A stretch of DNA of 64,000 nt, from positions 1,054,001-1,118,000 of the forward strand of contig NZ_CP015882.1 of NCBI RefSeq assembly GCF_000697965.2, written 5' to 3'. A model generated the notes under the pieces. The model did not search any database. It was given only the letters and a program-made list of their open reading frames with translations, and was not told the DNA's origin. The DNA comes from Ensifer adhaerens. GTDB lineage: Bacteria; Pseudomonadota; Alphaproteobacteria; Rhizobiales; Rhizobiaceae. Of this stretch, positions 16,549 through 26,492 are shown one piece after another; within the stretch, counting starts at the first letter, position 1, and each line of letters begins with the position of its first letter. The position numbers and the translations under genes were made by a program.

Positions 16549-17538
16549 TCAATCGACCACGCAGTTGCATTCGGTCGCGAGCGCTGCCGGCACTTCGATG
16601 CCGAAGGCAGCGGCAGCCTTCTTCGAGATCAGCGGCGCGTGATCCTCATAGGCCGGGCGCGACGGCGCGATCGTCTTCGGGTCTGCACCTTTGAGGATCT
16701 GAGCAGCGATCTTGCCGGCATTGACGCCGACCTGCTCATAGTTGACCGCAAAGCTTGCCGGTACGACGCCGTCACGCACTGCACCGTCGTCGGAGTTTAC
16801 GATCGGGATCTGCGCCTGGCGCGCGGCTGCCGACACAGCACCGATCGCCGGCTGCAACAGGTTCGATGCGGGCGTATAGATCACGTCGGCCTTGCCGGCG
16901 AAGGAGGCGATGCGCTGCTGGATGTCGTTGACATTGTCGACGCCGACCTCCACGACCTCGAAGCCTGCGTCAGGCGCTGCTTCCTTGATCTTGTCGAGCA
17001 GGGCCTGGTCGTTCGCCTCACCCGGATTATAGGGCACGCCAAAGCGCTTCGCGTTCGGCAGCAGCTTGTGGGTGAAGGCCATGACGGCGGCCACGTCCTG
17101 AAGGTCGGTCGCACCGGTCATGCCGTCGTCACCGGCCTCCCAAGACGGAACGAGCTTGGCGGCCACCGGATCGGTAACGGCGGAGAAGACGACCGGAATG
17201 CCGGAGCCGGCGAGCGCCTTCTTGGCGATCTGCGAGACGGGCGTGGTGATCGTGTAGACCAGTTTCGGCTGTTCGGCCTGCAGCTTGGCGATCATCTGCG
17301 GCACCAGCGAGGCGTCGAAATTGGTGTGGCTCTCCGTGTAGACGACGTCCTTGCCTTCGACGAAGCCGTTTTCGGCCAGCGCCTTCTTGAAGCCGGCGAT
17401 CGATGCGTTCAATTGCGGATGCTCGCCAAAATTGGCGATGCCGATGCGGATCGGATCAGCGGCCGCTGCTCCCAGTCCCCATGCCATTGCACCGGCGACA
17501 ACCAATCCCGAAAGCCACGTGCTCTTAAGCCTGCTCAT
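16549..17538 (-). CDS. TrpX-type ABC substrate-binding protein (DUF534)
   Basis: This 329-residue periplasmic protein has a signal peptide (LSGLVVAGAMAWGLGAAAA) and the ABC_sub_bind/DUF534 pattern IGIANFGEHPQLNASIAGFK, then VYTITTPVSQIAKKAL and PVVFSAVTDPVAAKLVPSWE. Members of this family beside aromatic catabolic genes are commonly tryptophan or tyrosine binders. It is the first gene of the trpXYZ-kynU set and faces a divergent GntR gene across a 161-bp region containing AT-rich direct repeats. Ligand identity is inferred. Confidence 0.82.
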   Translation of the reverse strand: MSRLKSTWLSGLVVAGAMAWGLGAAAADPIRIGIANFGEHPQLNASIAGFKKALAENGFVEGKDVVYTESHTNFDASLVPQMIAKLQAEQPKLVYTITTPVSQIAKKALAGSGIPVVFSAVTDPVAAKLVPSWEAGDDGMTGATDLQDVAAVMAFTHKLLPNAKRFGVPYNPGEANDQALLDKIKEAAPDAGFEVVEVGVDNVNDIQQRIASFAGKADVIYTPASNLLQPAIGAVSAAARQAQIPIVNSDDGAVRDGVVPASFAVNYEQVGVNAGKIAAQILKGADPKTIAPSRPAYEDHAPLISKKAAAAFGIEVPAALATECNCVVD

Positions 17539-17623
17539 ACATCCCTCCCAGAATTTGACGAGCGTTACCGCCCTCCTCGGCGGCTTGCGCGGATCATGGA
17601 ACCGCTCCGGCCTCTTGTCAAAT

Positions 17624-17669
17624 TAATATATATATTTTCACATGAGGCGCAGAACTATATATATTTGTA
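17624..17669. promoter_or_regulatory. AT-rich direct repeats between trpX-like and gntR genes
   Basis: TATATATATTT occurs twice, at 17627-17637 and 17656-17666, spaced 29 bp apart (close to three helical turns). In GC-rich surroundings this alternating TA tract is conspicuous. It may hold the -10 elements of the divergent promoters, operators of the GntR protein, or both. Confidence 0.45.
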
Positions 17670-17699
17670 TCGACCCGGTGTGGGCGCTAAGGGAACCTG

Positions 17700-18473
17700 A
17701 TGCAAGACCACGAACAGTCGACCAAAACGGAATCGGCATACCGGTTGCTGCGCCGCGACATTCTTTCGACGCGGCTGAAGCCGGGCGCGCCGATGAAGCT
17801 GAGCACGCTGCGCGAAAGCTACGGGATCGGCTGGACGCCGCTACGCGAGGCTCTGTCGCGGCTGGAGGCGGAAGGGCTGGTGACCGCCATCAGTAATCGC
17901 GGCTTTGCTGTTGCTCCGGTGTCACGCGAGGAACTCGACGACCTCACCCGCGCCCGCCTTGCCGTCGAAATGCCGCTGCTCATCGAGTCGATCGAGAACG
18001 GCGACAGCGCCTGGGAATCCGCCGTCGTCACGGCACACTACCGGCTGTCGCGCTGCAAGGTTTCCGTCGAGCGTTTCTCCGAGAGCGAAGTCGACGAGTG
18101 GGACGAGAAGCATGCCGGGTTTCATACGGCCTTGATCAGTGCTGCGAGGTCGCGCTGGCTCACGCGCTTTCAGGCGACGATCTCCGACCAGCTTCGCCGT
18201 CACCACCGCTTCCTAAGTCTGGCGCCGACGATTAGGGCCGCCGCCGGTATGAGCGCAGGCTACGAGGAGGCCGTTTCGGCGCTTGAGGACGCGATGGCGA
18301 TCGAGCACCATACCGAGCTGATGGAGGCAGCACTCGATCGCGATATCGAGCGTGCCCGCATCCTGATGGCCGAGCACATCGGCTTTACCGTCAACGTCTA
18401 TGTCCAGTCCGAGGATGGCGGTCGCGCGTCGCCGCTGCTCGCCCAGTCGGTACCTGGGCTTGCGTCCAAATGA
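17700..18473 (+). CDS. GntR family regulator (FCD domain)
   Basis: The 257-residue protein has an N-terminal winged helix (residues about 12-75: AYRLLRRDILSTRLKPGAPM, LRESYGIGWTPLREALSRLE) and an all-helical FCD ligand-binding domain from about residue 85. The domain keeps a metal-type His pattern (FHTALI, EHHTELMEAAL). It is divergent from the trpX-like gene, so it probably controls the trpXYZ-kynU set in response to an aromatic amino acid or metabolite. AAGGGAAC precedes the start. Confidence 0.88.
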   Translation: MQDHEQSTKTESAYRLLRRDILSTRLKPGAPMKLSTLRESYGIGWTPLREALSRLEAEGLVTAISNRGFAVAPVSREELDDLTRARLAVEMPLLIESIENGDSAWESAVVTAHYRLSRCKVSVERFSESEVDEWDEKHAGFHTALISAARSRWLTRFQATISDQLRRHHRFLSLAPTIRAAAGMSAGYEEAVSALEDAMAIEHHTELMEAALDRDIERARILMAEHIGFTVNVYVQSEDGGRASPLLAQSVPGLASK

Positions 18474-18573
18474 CGGCCCGTGACAACCTGTCCAAGACCT
18501 GCTTACCTCTCTAAAAGCAGAAAAACGAAAGAGCCGCTGATTTGCGGCCAAGGGTTGGAAGCGGACGTTGGGA

Positions 18574-19098
18574 ATGATGGGTGAAGACAAGTTCGACACC
18601 TCGCCGGAATGGGTCGATGGCGAGACCAAGGCGCTCGAGGCTCCGGGCGATCACCGTGCAGAGCTCAGGCTATGGCTGCGTCTCTTGACCTGTTCGACAC
18701 TTGTCGAAAGCGAAATCCGTCGGCGGTTGCGGGAAGAATTCGATTCGACCTTGCCGCGTTTCGACCTGATGGCCCAGCTCGAGCGTGCGCCTGACGGCAT
18801 GGTGCTTGGCGAAGTCTCCAAGCGCATGATGGTCTCCCCCGGCAACATCACGGTGCTGGTGGAACGGCTGACCGAGAGCGGCCACATCAGCCGCACGACG
18901 CTTCCGACCGACCGGCGTGTCCAGATCATCGCGCTTACCCCCTTCGGCCGCGCCGAATTCGAGAAGATGGCAGCAAGCCATGCCGACTGGATCTCGGATC
19001 TGTTTGCCGGCCTTCCGGCCAAGGAAGGCGGCGTGCTGATGGATGAGCTTGCCACACTCAAGCGGTCGATCATCGCCTCGCTCGCGCGAAATTCCTGA
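18574..19098 (+). CDS. MarR family regulator of the CoA-dependent anthranilate genes
   Basis: This 174-residue MarR protein has flanking dimerization helices and a central winged helix. The recognition region is LGEVSKRMMVSPGNITVLVE, followed by the wing RTTLPTDRRVQIIALT. It lies directly upstream of the 2-aminobenzoyl-CoA operon in the same orientation. MarR proteins often respond to aromatic CoA thioesters or acids, so 2-aminobenzoyl-CoA is a plausible ligand. The 18-bp palindrome at 19216 and its relative at 5083 are candidate binding sites. The start could also be the ATG 3 bp later. Confidence 0.85.
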   Translation: MMGEDKFDTSPEWVDGETKALEAPGDHRAELRLWLRLLTCSTLVESEIRRRLREEFDSTLPRFDLMAQLERAPDGMVLGEVSKRMMVSPGNITVLVERLTESGHISRTTLPTDRRVQIIALTPFGRAEFEKMAASHADWISDLFAGLPAKEGGVLMDELATLKRSIIASLARNS

Positions 19099-19215
19099 GT
19101 TCACGGCGCTTCTGCCTACAACTGCCTTACTTTCTGCCGCACCGGCCCCGAAGCGATGCGACGCCGCTCGGCGGCGCTGCGAGCGCCCGGCGTCGGCTTC
19201 CCATCTGCCCAAAAC

Positions 19216-19233
19216 AATTTTAAGCTTGAAATT
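19216..19233. promoter_or_regulatory. 18-bp near-perfect palindrome before abmA-like gene
   Basis: AATTTTAAGCTTGAAATT reads as a palindrome centred on AAGCTT, with one mismatched pair. It sits in an AT-rich patch about 97 bp before the monooxygenase/reductase start and is the expected size for a MarR operator. A relative lies before the CoA ligase gene at 5083-5100. Confidence 0.65.
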
Positions 19234-19329
19234 TCTCCTGAACGAGTCCACCCTGCTTGCAACAGTCCAGCATGGCCACTTGTGCCAGCTCGACGGTGAC
19301 GCGCAGCCGGAACTCGGGAGGAGAACGAC

Positions 19330-21647
<2,318 letters not shown>

Positions 21648-21651
<4 letters not shown>

Positions 21652-22421
21652 CAAGGCACGCCCTCGTCACAGGCGCCGGCAGCGGTATCGGCAAGGCGAT
21701 TGCCCTTAGGCTCGCCGCCGACGGCCACATCGTCAGCCTCGCCGGTCGGCGCGCAGCACCGCTTGAAGCGGTACGGGGCGACATCCTTGCTGCCGGCGGA
21801 CAGGCCTTTGTCCGTGACGGCTTCGATGTGACCAACCCGCAGGCCGTCGAGCAAGGTATCACGGCTGCGATCGCTGAAGCCGGAGAGATTGCCGTTCTCG
21901 TCAACTGCGCCGGCGAAGCGCCCTCGGCGCCGTTCGAAAAGACCGACTTCGCGCTTTGGCAGCGGGTGCTTTCCATCAACCTCACCGGCGTCTATCTGGT
22001 GACGCAGGCAGCGCTTGCCTCCGTGCGGCGGGCCGGCAACGGCCGGATCGTCAACGTTGCGAGCACCGCGGGCCTGACCGGCTATGCTTATGTTTCGGCC
22101 TATTGCGCGTCGAAGCACGGCGTCATCGGCTTGACGAGGGCACTGGCGCTTGAGCTTGCGCGCACCGACGTCACCGTCAATGCCGTCTGCCCCGGCTTCA
22201 CCGACACGCCGCTGATCGACGGCGCGCTCGATACGATCAGCGAAAAGACCGGCCGTTCGCGCGAGGAAGCGCGCGCCAGCCTTGCTCGCTCCAACCCGCA
22301 GGGACGCCTGGTGACGCCGGAAGAAGTCGCCCACACGGTCTCGTGGCTCGTCTCGGAAAAGGCGACGGCAATCACTGGTCAGGCGATCGCTGTCGCCGGC
22401 GGCGAAGTTCTTGGAGGATAG
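21648..22421 (+). CDS. SDR family oxidoreductase
   Basis: The 257-residue short-chain dehydrogenase has the cofactor motif TGAGSGIGK near the N-terminus, the NCAG segment and the catalytic YCASK (Y152, K156). The arginine-rich loop after the second strand ([10 protein letters not shown]) is compatible with NAD(P)H. It overlaps the monooxygenase/reductase gene by 4 bp (ATGA). It probably oxidizes or reduces an alicyclic hydroxy- or oxo-acyl-CoA formed after ring reduction. The step is inferred from operon position. Confidence 0.85.
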
Positions 22422-22423
22422 AG

Positions 22424-23266
22424 ATGACAAACCCGATGCAGGCCAAGAAGCGCGCCTTCAAAGACCACAAGGCCAAGCACTTCCTGTTCGAAACGGATGC
22501 TGACGGACGCGTCGCCACGATCACCCTCAACCGTCCGGAAAAGAAGAACCCGCTGACCTTCGAAAGCTACGAGGAACTTTGCGATCTTTTCCGCTCGCTT
22601 GCCCGCGCCAGCGACGTGCGCGCGGTCGTGCTGGCCGGCGCCGGTGACAACTTTTCATCCGGTGGCGACGTGTTCGAGATCATCGAGCCGCTGACGCGTA
22701 TGGCGATGCCCGATCTGCTGGATTTTACCCGCATGACCGGCGAACTGGTCCGCCAGATCCGCGCCTGCCCGCAGCCGGTCATAGCAGCCGTCGACGGCAT
22801 CTGCGCCGGCGCCGGTGCCATTTTGGCCATGGCCTCGGACTTCCGTGTGGCAACGCTCGAGGCGAAGACGGCCTTTCTCTTTACCCGCGTCGGGCTGGCC
22901 GGCGCCGACATGGGCGCCTGCGGCATTCTTCCCCGCATCATCGGCCAGGGCCGCGCCGCCGACCTGCTCTTCACCGGCCGCGTCATGACCGCGTCGGAAG
23001 GCCACGCCTGGGGCTTCTACAATGCTCTGCATGAGCGTCCGTCGCTGCTTGCCGAAGCCCAGAAATTTGCACGCAGTATCGCCGACGGCCCCTGGTTTGC
23101 CCATGCGATGACCAAGAAGATGCTCGACCAGGAATGGGCGATGGGTATCGACCAACTGATCGAATCGGAAGCCCAGGCGCAAGCGATCTGCATGGCGACC
23201 GGCGACTTCCGCCGCGCCTTCGAGGCCTTTGCCGCCAAGGCGAAGCCTGAATTCAAGGGGAACTGA
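22424..23266 (+). CDS. Enoyl-CoA hydratase/isomerase family protein
   Basis: The 280-residue crotonase-fold protein shows [20 protein letters not shown], the first oxyanion loop [15 protein letters not shown] and the second [23 protein letters not shown] precedes the ATG at 22424, only 2 bp after the SDR stop. Crotonase members can hydrate enoyl-CoAs or cleave cyclic oxoacyl-CoAs. In this operon either hydration or ring opening of the alicyclic CoA intermediate is possible, so a specific reaction is not assigned. Confidence 0.85.
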   Translation: MTNPMQAKKRAFKDHKAKHFLFETDADGRVATITLNRPEKKNPLTFESYEELCDLFRSLARASDVRAVVLAGAGDNFSSGGDVFEIIEPLTRMAMPDLLDFTRMTGELVRQIRACPQPVIAAVDGICAGAGAILAMASDFRVATLEAKTAFLFTRVGLAGADMGACGILPRIIGQGRAADLLFTGRVMTASEGHAWGFYNALHERPSLLAEAQKFARSIADGPWFAHAMTKKMLDQEWAMGIDQLIESEAQAQAICMATGDFRRAFEAFAAKAKPEFKGN

Positions 23267-23268
23267 GC

Positions 23269-24465
23269 ATGAGTTCCCATGGCACGACCTTGCGCCCACC
23301 TTCCCGCGATCATCTCGACTGGCCGTTCTACGATGACAGTCACCGTGCGCTCGCTGCGGAACTCGACGCCTTCGTGGCTCGTGGCGGCCTCGGCGAGATC
23401 GATCACGCTGATGTCGATGCCGCCTGCAAGCAGCTGGTCGCGGCACTCGGTACTGCAGGCGTGCTTCGCCATTGCGTGCCAAAGGCGTTCGGCGGTGCTA
23501 GCGACGAGATCGACAGCCGGTCGCTCTGCCTCATCCGCGAAACGCTCGCCTACACAGACGGGCTTGCCGACTTTGCCTTCGCCATGCAGGGCCTCGGGAC
23601 GGGTGCGATCAGCCTGTCCGGCTCCGAGGCGTTGAAACACGCCGTCCTGTCCAAGGTCGCCCGCGGCGAATGGATCTCCGCCTTTGCGCTTTCCGAACCC
23701 GAGGCCGGCTCGGATGTCGCGGCGATGGCGTGCGCTGCGCGCCGGGATGGCGATCATTTCGTACTCGACGGTGAAAAGACCTGGATCTCGAACGGCGGCA
23801 TCGCCGACGTCTATACCGTCTTTGCCCGCACAGGCGAGGCGCCGGGTACGCGCGGCATTTCCGCCTTCGTGGTCTTCGCCGATACGCCGGGCTTTACCAT
23901 CCCCGAGCGCATCGAGACGATTGCGCCGCATCCGCTCGCCCGCCTTCGTTTCGACAATTGCCGCATCCCGGCGTCGCAACTTCTGGGCGCGTCTGGCGAA
24001 GGCTTCAAGATCGCCATGCGCACCCTCGACATTTTCCGCCCGTCCGTGGCAGCCGCCGCGATCGGATTTGCCCGGCGCGCGCTTGACGAGGCGGTGGCCC
24101 ACGCGAAGAGCCGCAGGATGTTCGGCGCGACCCTTGGCGATCTGCCGACGGCGCAAAGCACGCTTGGCGAGATGGCGACCGCTATCGACGCGGCAGCACT
24201 CCTGACCGGCCGCACGGCGTGGCAACGCGACGTGCAGAAACGACCAACGACGCGCGAAGCGGCGATGGCCAAGATGACCGCGACCGAGAACGCGCAATGG
24301 GTCATCGACCAGGCGCTGCAGCTCTTTGGCGGCCGCGGCGTGCGCGTCGGCGAGATCACCGAGCGGCTCTATCGCGAGATCCGCGCGCTCAGAATCTACG
24401 AGGGCGCGACCGAGGTTCAAAAGCTCATCATCGGCCGCGAGCTGATGAAGGGCACGGGACGATAA
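23269..24465 (+). CDS. Acyl-CoA dehydrogenase family protein (first copy)
   Basis: The 398-residue FAD acyl-CoA dehydrogenase contains [17 protein letters not shown] and [20 protein letters not shown] in the middle domain, and the C-terminal [16 protein letters not shown] with the probable catalytic base E378. It starts 2 bp after the hydratase stop. It differs clearly from the second dehydrogenase that follows, so the operon encodes two distinct alpha,beta-dehydrogenation steps. The acyl substrate is unknown. Confidence 0.87.
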   Translation: MSSHGTTLRPPSRDHLDWPFYDDSHRALAAELDAFVARGGLGEIDHADVDAACKQLVAALGTAGVLRHCVPKAFGGASDEIDSRSLCLIRETLAYTDGLADFAFAMQGLGTGAISLSGSEALKHAVLSKVARGEWISAFALSEPEAGSDVAAMACAARRDGDHFVLDGEKTWISNGGIADVYTVFARTGEAPGTRGISAFVVFADTPGFTIPERIETIAPHPLARLRFDNCRIPASQLLGASGEGFKIAMRTLDIFRPSVAAAAIGFARRALDEAVAHAKSRRMFGATLGDLPTAQSTLGEMATAIDAAALLTGRTAWQRDVQKRPTTREAAMAKMTATENAQWVIDQALQLFGGRGVRVGEITERLYREIRALRIYEGATEVQKLIIGRELMKGTGR

Positions 24466-24480
24466 CAAGGGGTGTCGAAC

Positions 24481-25668
24481 ATGCATGGTTCGAAGGCGTC
24501 ATTCGACTGGCAGGACCCGTTCAACCTGGATCAGCAGTTGAGCGAAGAAGAACGCATGGTGCGCCAGACCGCTGCGCGTTATGCCGAAGACCGTCTGGCT
24601 CCGCGCGTCCAGGAGGCATTCCGCCACGAGAAAACCGATCCGTCGATCTTTGCCGAGATGGGCGAACTCGGCCTGCTCGGTCCGATGGTGTCGGAGGAAT
24701 ACGGGGGCGCCGGCCTCAACTACGTTTCCTACGGCCTGATCGCCCGTGAGGTCGAACGCATCGACAGCGGCTACCGCTCGATGATGAGCGTGCAGTCTTC
24801 GCTCGTCATCGTGCCGATCCATACCTTCGGCAGTGAAGCGCAGAAGCGCAAATACCTGCCAGGACTGATTGCCGGCACCAAGATCGGCTGCTTTGGCCTG
24901 ACCGAGCCCGACCACGGTTCTGATCCCGGATCGATGATCACCAAGGCCGCCAAGGTCGATGGCGGCTATCTGCTGTCCGGTTCAAAGACATGGATCTCCA
25001 ATGCGCCGATCGCCGACGTGTTCGTCGTCTGGGCAAAGACATCAGATGGCGCCATCCGCGGCTTCATCCTCGAAAAGGGGTGGAAGGGTCTCAGCGCGCC
25101 GGCGATCCACGGCAAGGTGGGCTTAAGGGCATCGATCACCGGCCAGATCGTCATGGACGAGGTCTTCGTGCCGGACGAAAACATGCTGCCTGAGGTGACA
25201 GGACTGAAGGGCCCCTTCACCTGCCTCAACTCCGCGCGCTTCGGCATCGCCTGGGGCGCCCTTGGTGCAGCCGAGTCCTGCTATGACACGGCGCGGCAAT
25301 ACGTGATCGACCGCAAACAGTTCGGCCGGCCGCTTGCCGCCAACCAGCTGATCCAGAAGAAGCTTGCGGACATGGCAACCGAAATCGCCCTTGGCCTGCA
25401 GGGCTGCCTGCGCCTCGGGCGCATGAAGGATGAAGGCAATCCGCCGGTCGAACTGACCTCGATCCTCAAGCGCAACTCCTGCGGAAAAGCGTTGGAAATC
25501 GCCAGAACTGCGCGCGACATGCTCGGCGGCAACGGCATTTCGGACGAATTTCCGGTGGCCCGCCACCTCGTCAATCTGGAAGTGGTCAACACCTATGAGG
25601 GTACCCACGACATCCATGCGCTGATCCTCGGCCGTGCCATCACCGGCATTGCCGCCTTTGCGAACTGA
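24481..25668 (+). CDS. Glutaryl-CoA dehydrogenase-like acyl-CoA dehydrogenase
   Basis: This 395-residue enzyme resembles glutaryl-CoA dehydrogenases over its length: [18 protein letters not shown] at the N-terminus, [15 protein letters not shown] containing the Arg that binds the distal carboxylate of glutaryl-CoA in characterized enzymes, [14 protein letters not shown], and the catalytic Glu in [14 protein letters not shown] (E373). ATG 24481 has AAGGGG 8 nt upstream. It suggests the pathway ends through a dicarboxylyl-CoA such as glutaryl-CoA, oxidized and decarboxylated to crotonyl-CoA. It could instead serve lysine or tryptophan side routes. Confidence 0.82.
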   Translation: MHGSKASFDWQDPFNLDQQLSEEERMVRQTAARYAEDRLAPRVQEAFRHEKTDPSIFAEMGELGLLGPMVSEEYGGAGLNYVSYGLIAREVERIDSGYRSMMSVQSSLVIVPIHTFGSEAQKRKYLPGLIAGTKIGCFGLTEPDHGSDPGSMITKAAKVDGGYLLSGSKTWISNAPIADVFVVWAKTSDGAIRGFILEKGWKGLSAPAIHGKVGLRASITGQIVMDEVFVPDENMLPEVTGLKGPFTCLNSARFGIAWGALGAAESCYDTARQYVIDRKQFGRPLAANQLIQKKLADMATEIALGLQGCLRLGRMKDEGNPPVELTSILKRNSCGKALEIARTARDMLGGNGISDEFPVARHLVNLEVVNTYEGTHDIHALILGRAITGIAAFAN

Positions 25669-25679
25669 GGTCGGCATCG

Positions 25680-26108
25680 ATGTTCAGGACCACGAGACCA
25701 CTGCGGTTCGGAGACTGCGACCCCTCGGGGATCGCCTACTTCCCGTCCTATCTCAATATTCTTGTCGGGGTGACGGAGGACTTCTTCGCCTCGCTCGGCT
25801 TTCCCTGGAAAGCCATGAACGACGAGCGGCGGATCGGCGTGCCGACGGTGCGCCTCGATCTCACCTTCTCTCGACCGGGCTTCCAGGGCGACGATCTGGA
25901 TTTCGCGCTGGCGGTGCGCGGCATTGGCCGCTCGTCGCTCGACATGGAGCACACGGTCTCGGCGAGAAGCACCGTGCTCTGGACAGCAAAACAGCGGGTC
26001 GTTGCCACCTCGCTCGACAATCACGCTTCTTGTGCCTGGCCGGACGATATCCGCGCCGCGCTGACACAACATCTGGAGACGACCGATGCACACCATCCTG
26101 CAACCTGA
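25680..26108 (+). CDS. Hotdog-fold acyl-CoA thioesterase (4HBT family)
   Basis: The 142-residue protein has the 4-hydroxybenzoyl-CoA thioesterase signature RFGDCDPSGIAYFPSYLNI, including the catalytic Asp, and a short hotdog domain. In aromatic-CoA operons such enzymes release CoA from dead-end thioesters. Here it might hydrolyse excess 2-aminobenzoyl-CoA or a stalled intermediate. It overlaps the RidA gene by 23 bp. Confidence 0.83.
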   Translation: MFRTTRPLRFGDCDPSGIAYFPSYLNILVGVTEDFFASLGFPWKAMNDERRIGVPTVRLDLTFSRPGFQGDDLDFALAVRGIGRSSLDMEHTVSARSTVLWTAKQRVVATSLDNHASCAWPDDIRAALTQHLETTDAHHPAT

Positions 26109-26481
26109 AGGCTGGGCTAAGCCCATCGGCTATGCCAACGGCGTCTCGGCCAAAGGCCGCACCGTCTTCATCGGCGGCCAAATCGGCTGGAACGCGCAGT
26201 CCGAGTTCGAGACCGACGATTTCGTCGAGCAGGTGCGCCAGACGCTGAAGAACGTGGTCGCAGTGCTTGCGGCCGGCGGCGCCGAGCCGCAGCACATCAC
26301 CACCATGACCTGGTACTTCACTGACAAGCAGGAATATGTCGGCAATCTGCGCGGCATCGGTCAGGCCTATCGCGACATCATCGGCCGGCATTTCCCGGCC
26401 ATGGCTGCGATGCAGGTCGTCTCGCTCGTCGAAGACCGCGCCAAGATCGAGATCCAGGCAACGGCCGTCGTCCCCGATTGA
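26086..26481 (+). CDS. RidA/YjgF family protein
   Basis: The 131-residue protein has the RidA fold pattern (FIGGQIGWNAQ, QTLKNVVAVLAAGGAEPQHI, RDIIGRHFPAMAAMQVVSL). RidA proteins hydrolyse reactive enamines/imines to ketones and ammonia. The reductive step on 2-aminobenzoyl-CoA yields a ring carrying an enamine nitrogen, so a dedicated RidA-type deaminase inside this operon would make chemical sense. GGAGA precedes the ATG, and the gene overlaps the thioesterase gene. The catalytic role here is inferred. Confidence 0.85.
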   Translation: MHTILQPEGWAKPIGYANGVSAKGRTVFIGGQIGWNAQSEFETDDFVEQVRQTLKNVVAVLAAGGAEPQHITTMTWYFTDKQEYVGNLRGIGQAYRDIIGRHFPAMAAMQVVSLVEDRAKIEIQATAVVPD

Positions 26482-26492
26482 GGTTTGGCAGC

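Noticed and set aside
17620..17670. AT-rich tract considered as a replication origin or integration site
   Set aside because: It is only about 50 bp, has no iterons, DnaA boxes or flanking duplications, and lies in an ordinary divergent promoter.
19173..19187. GGCGCT-GCG-AGCGCC hairpin after the marR gene
   Set aside because: The 6-bp stem with no following T-run is common by chance in this GC-rich sequence. It may attenuate readthrough, but nothing supports a call.
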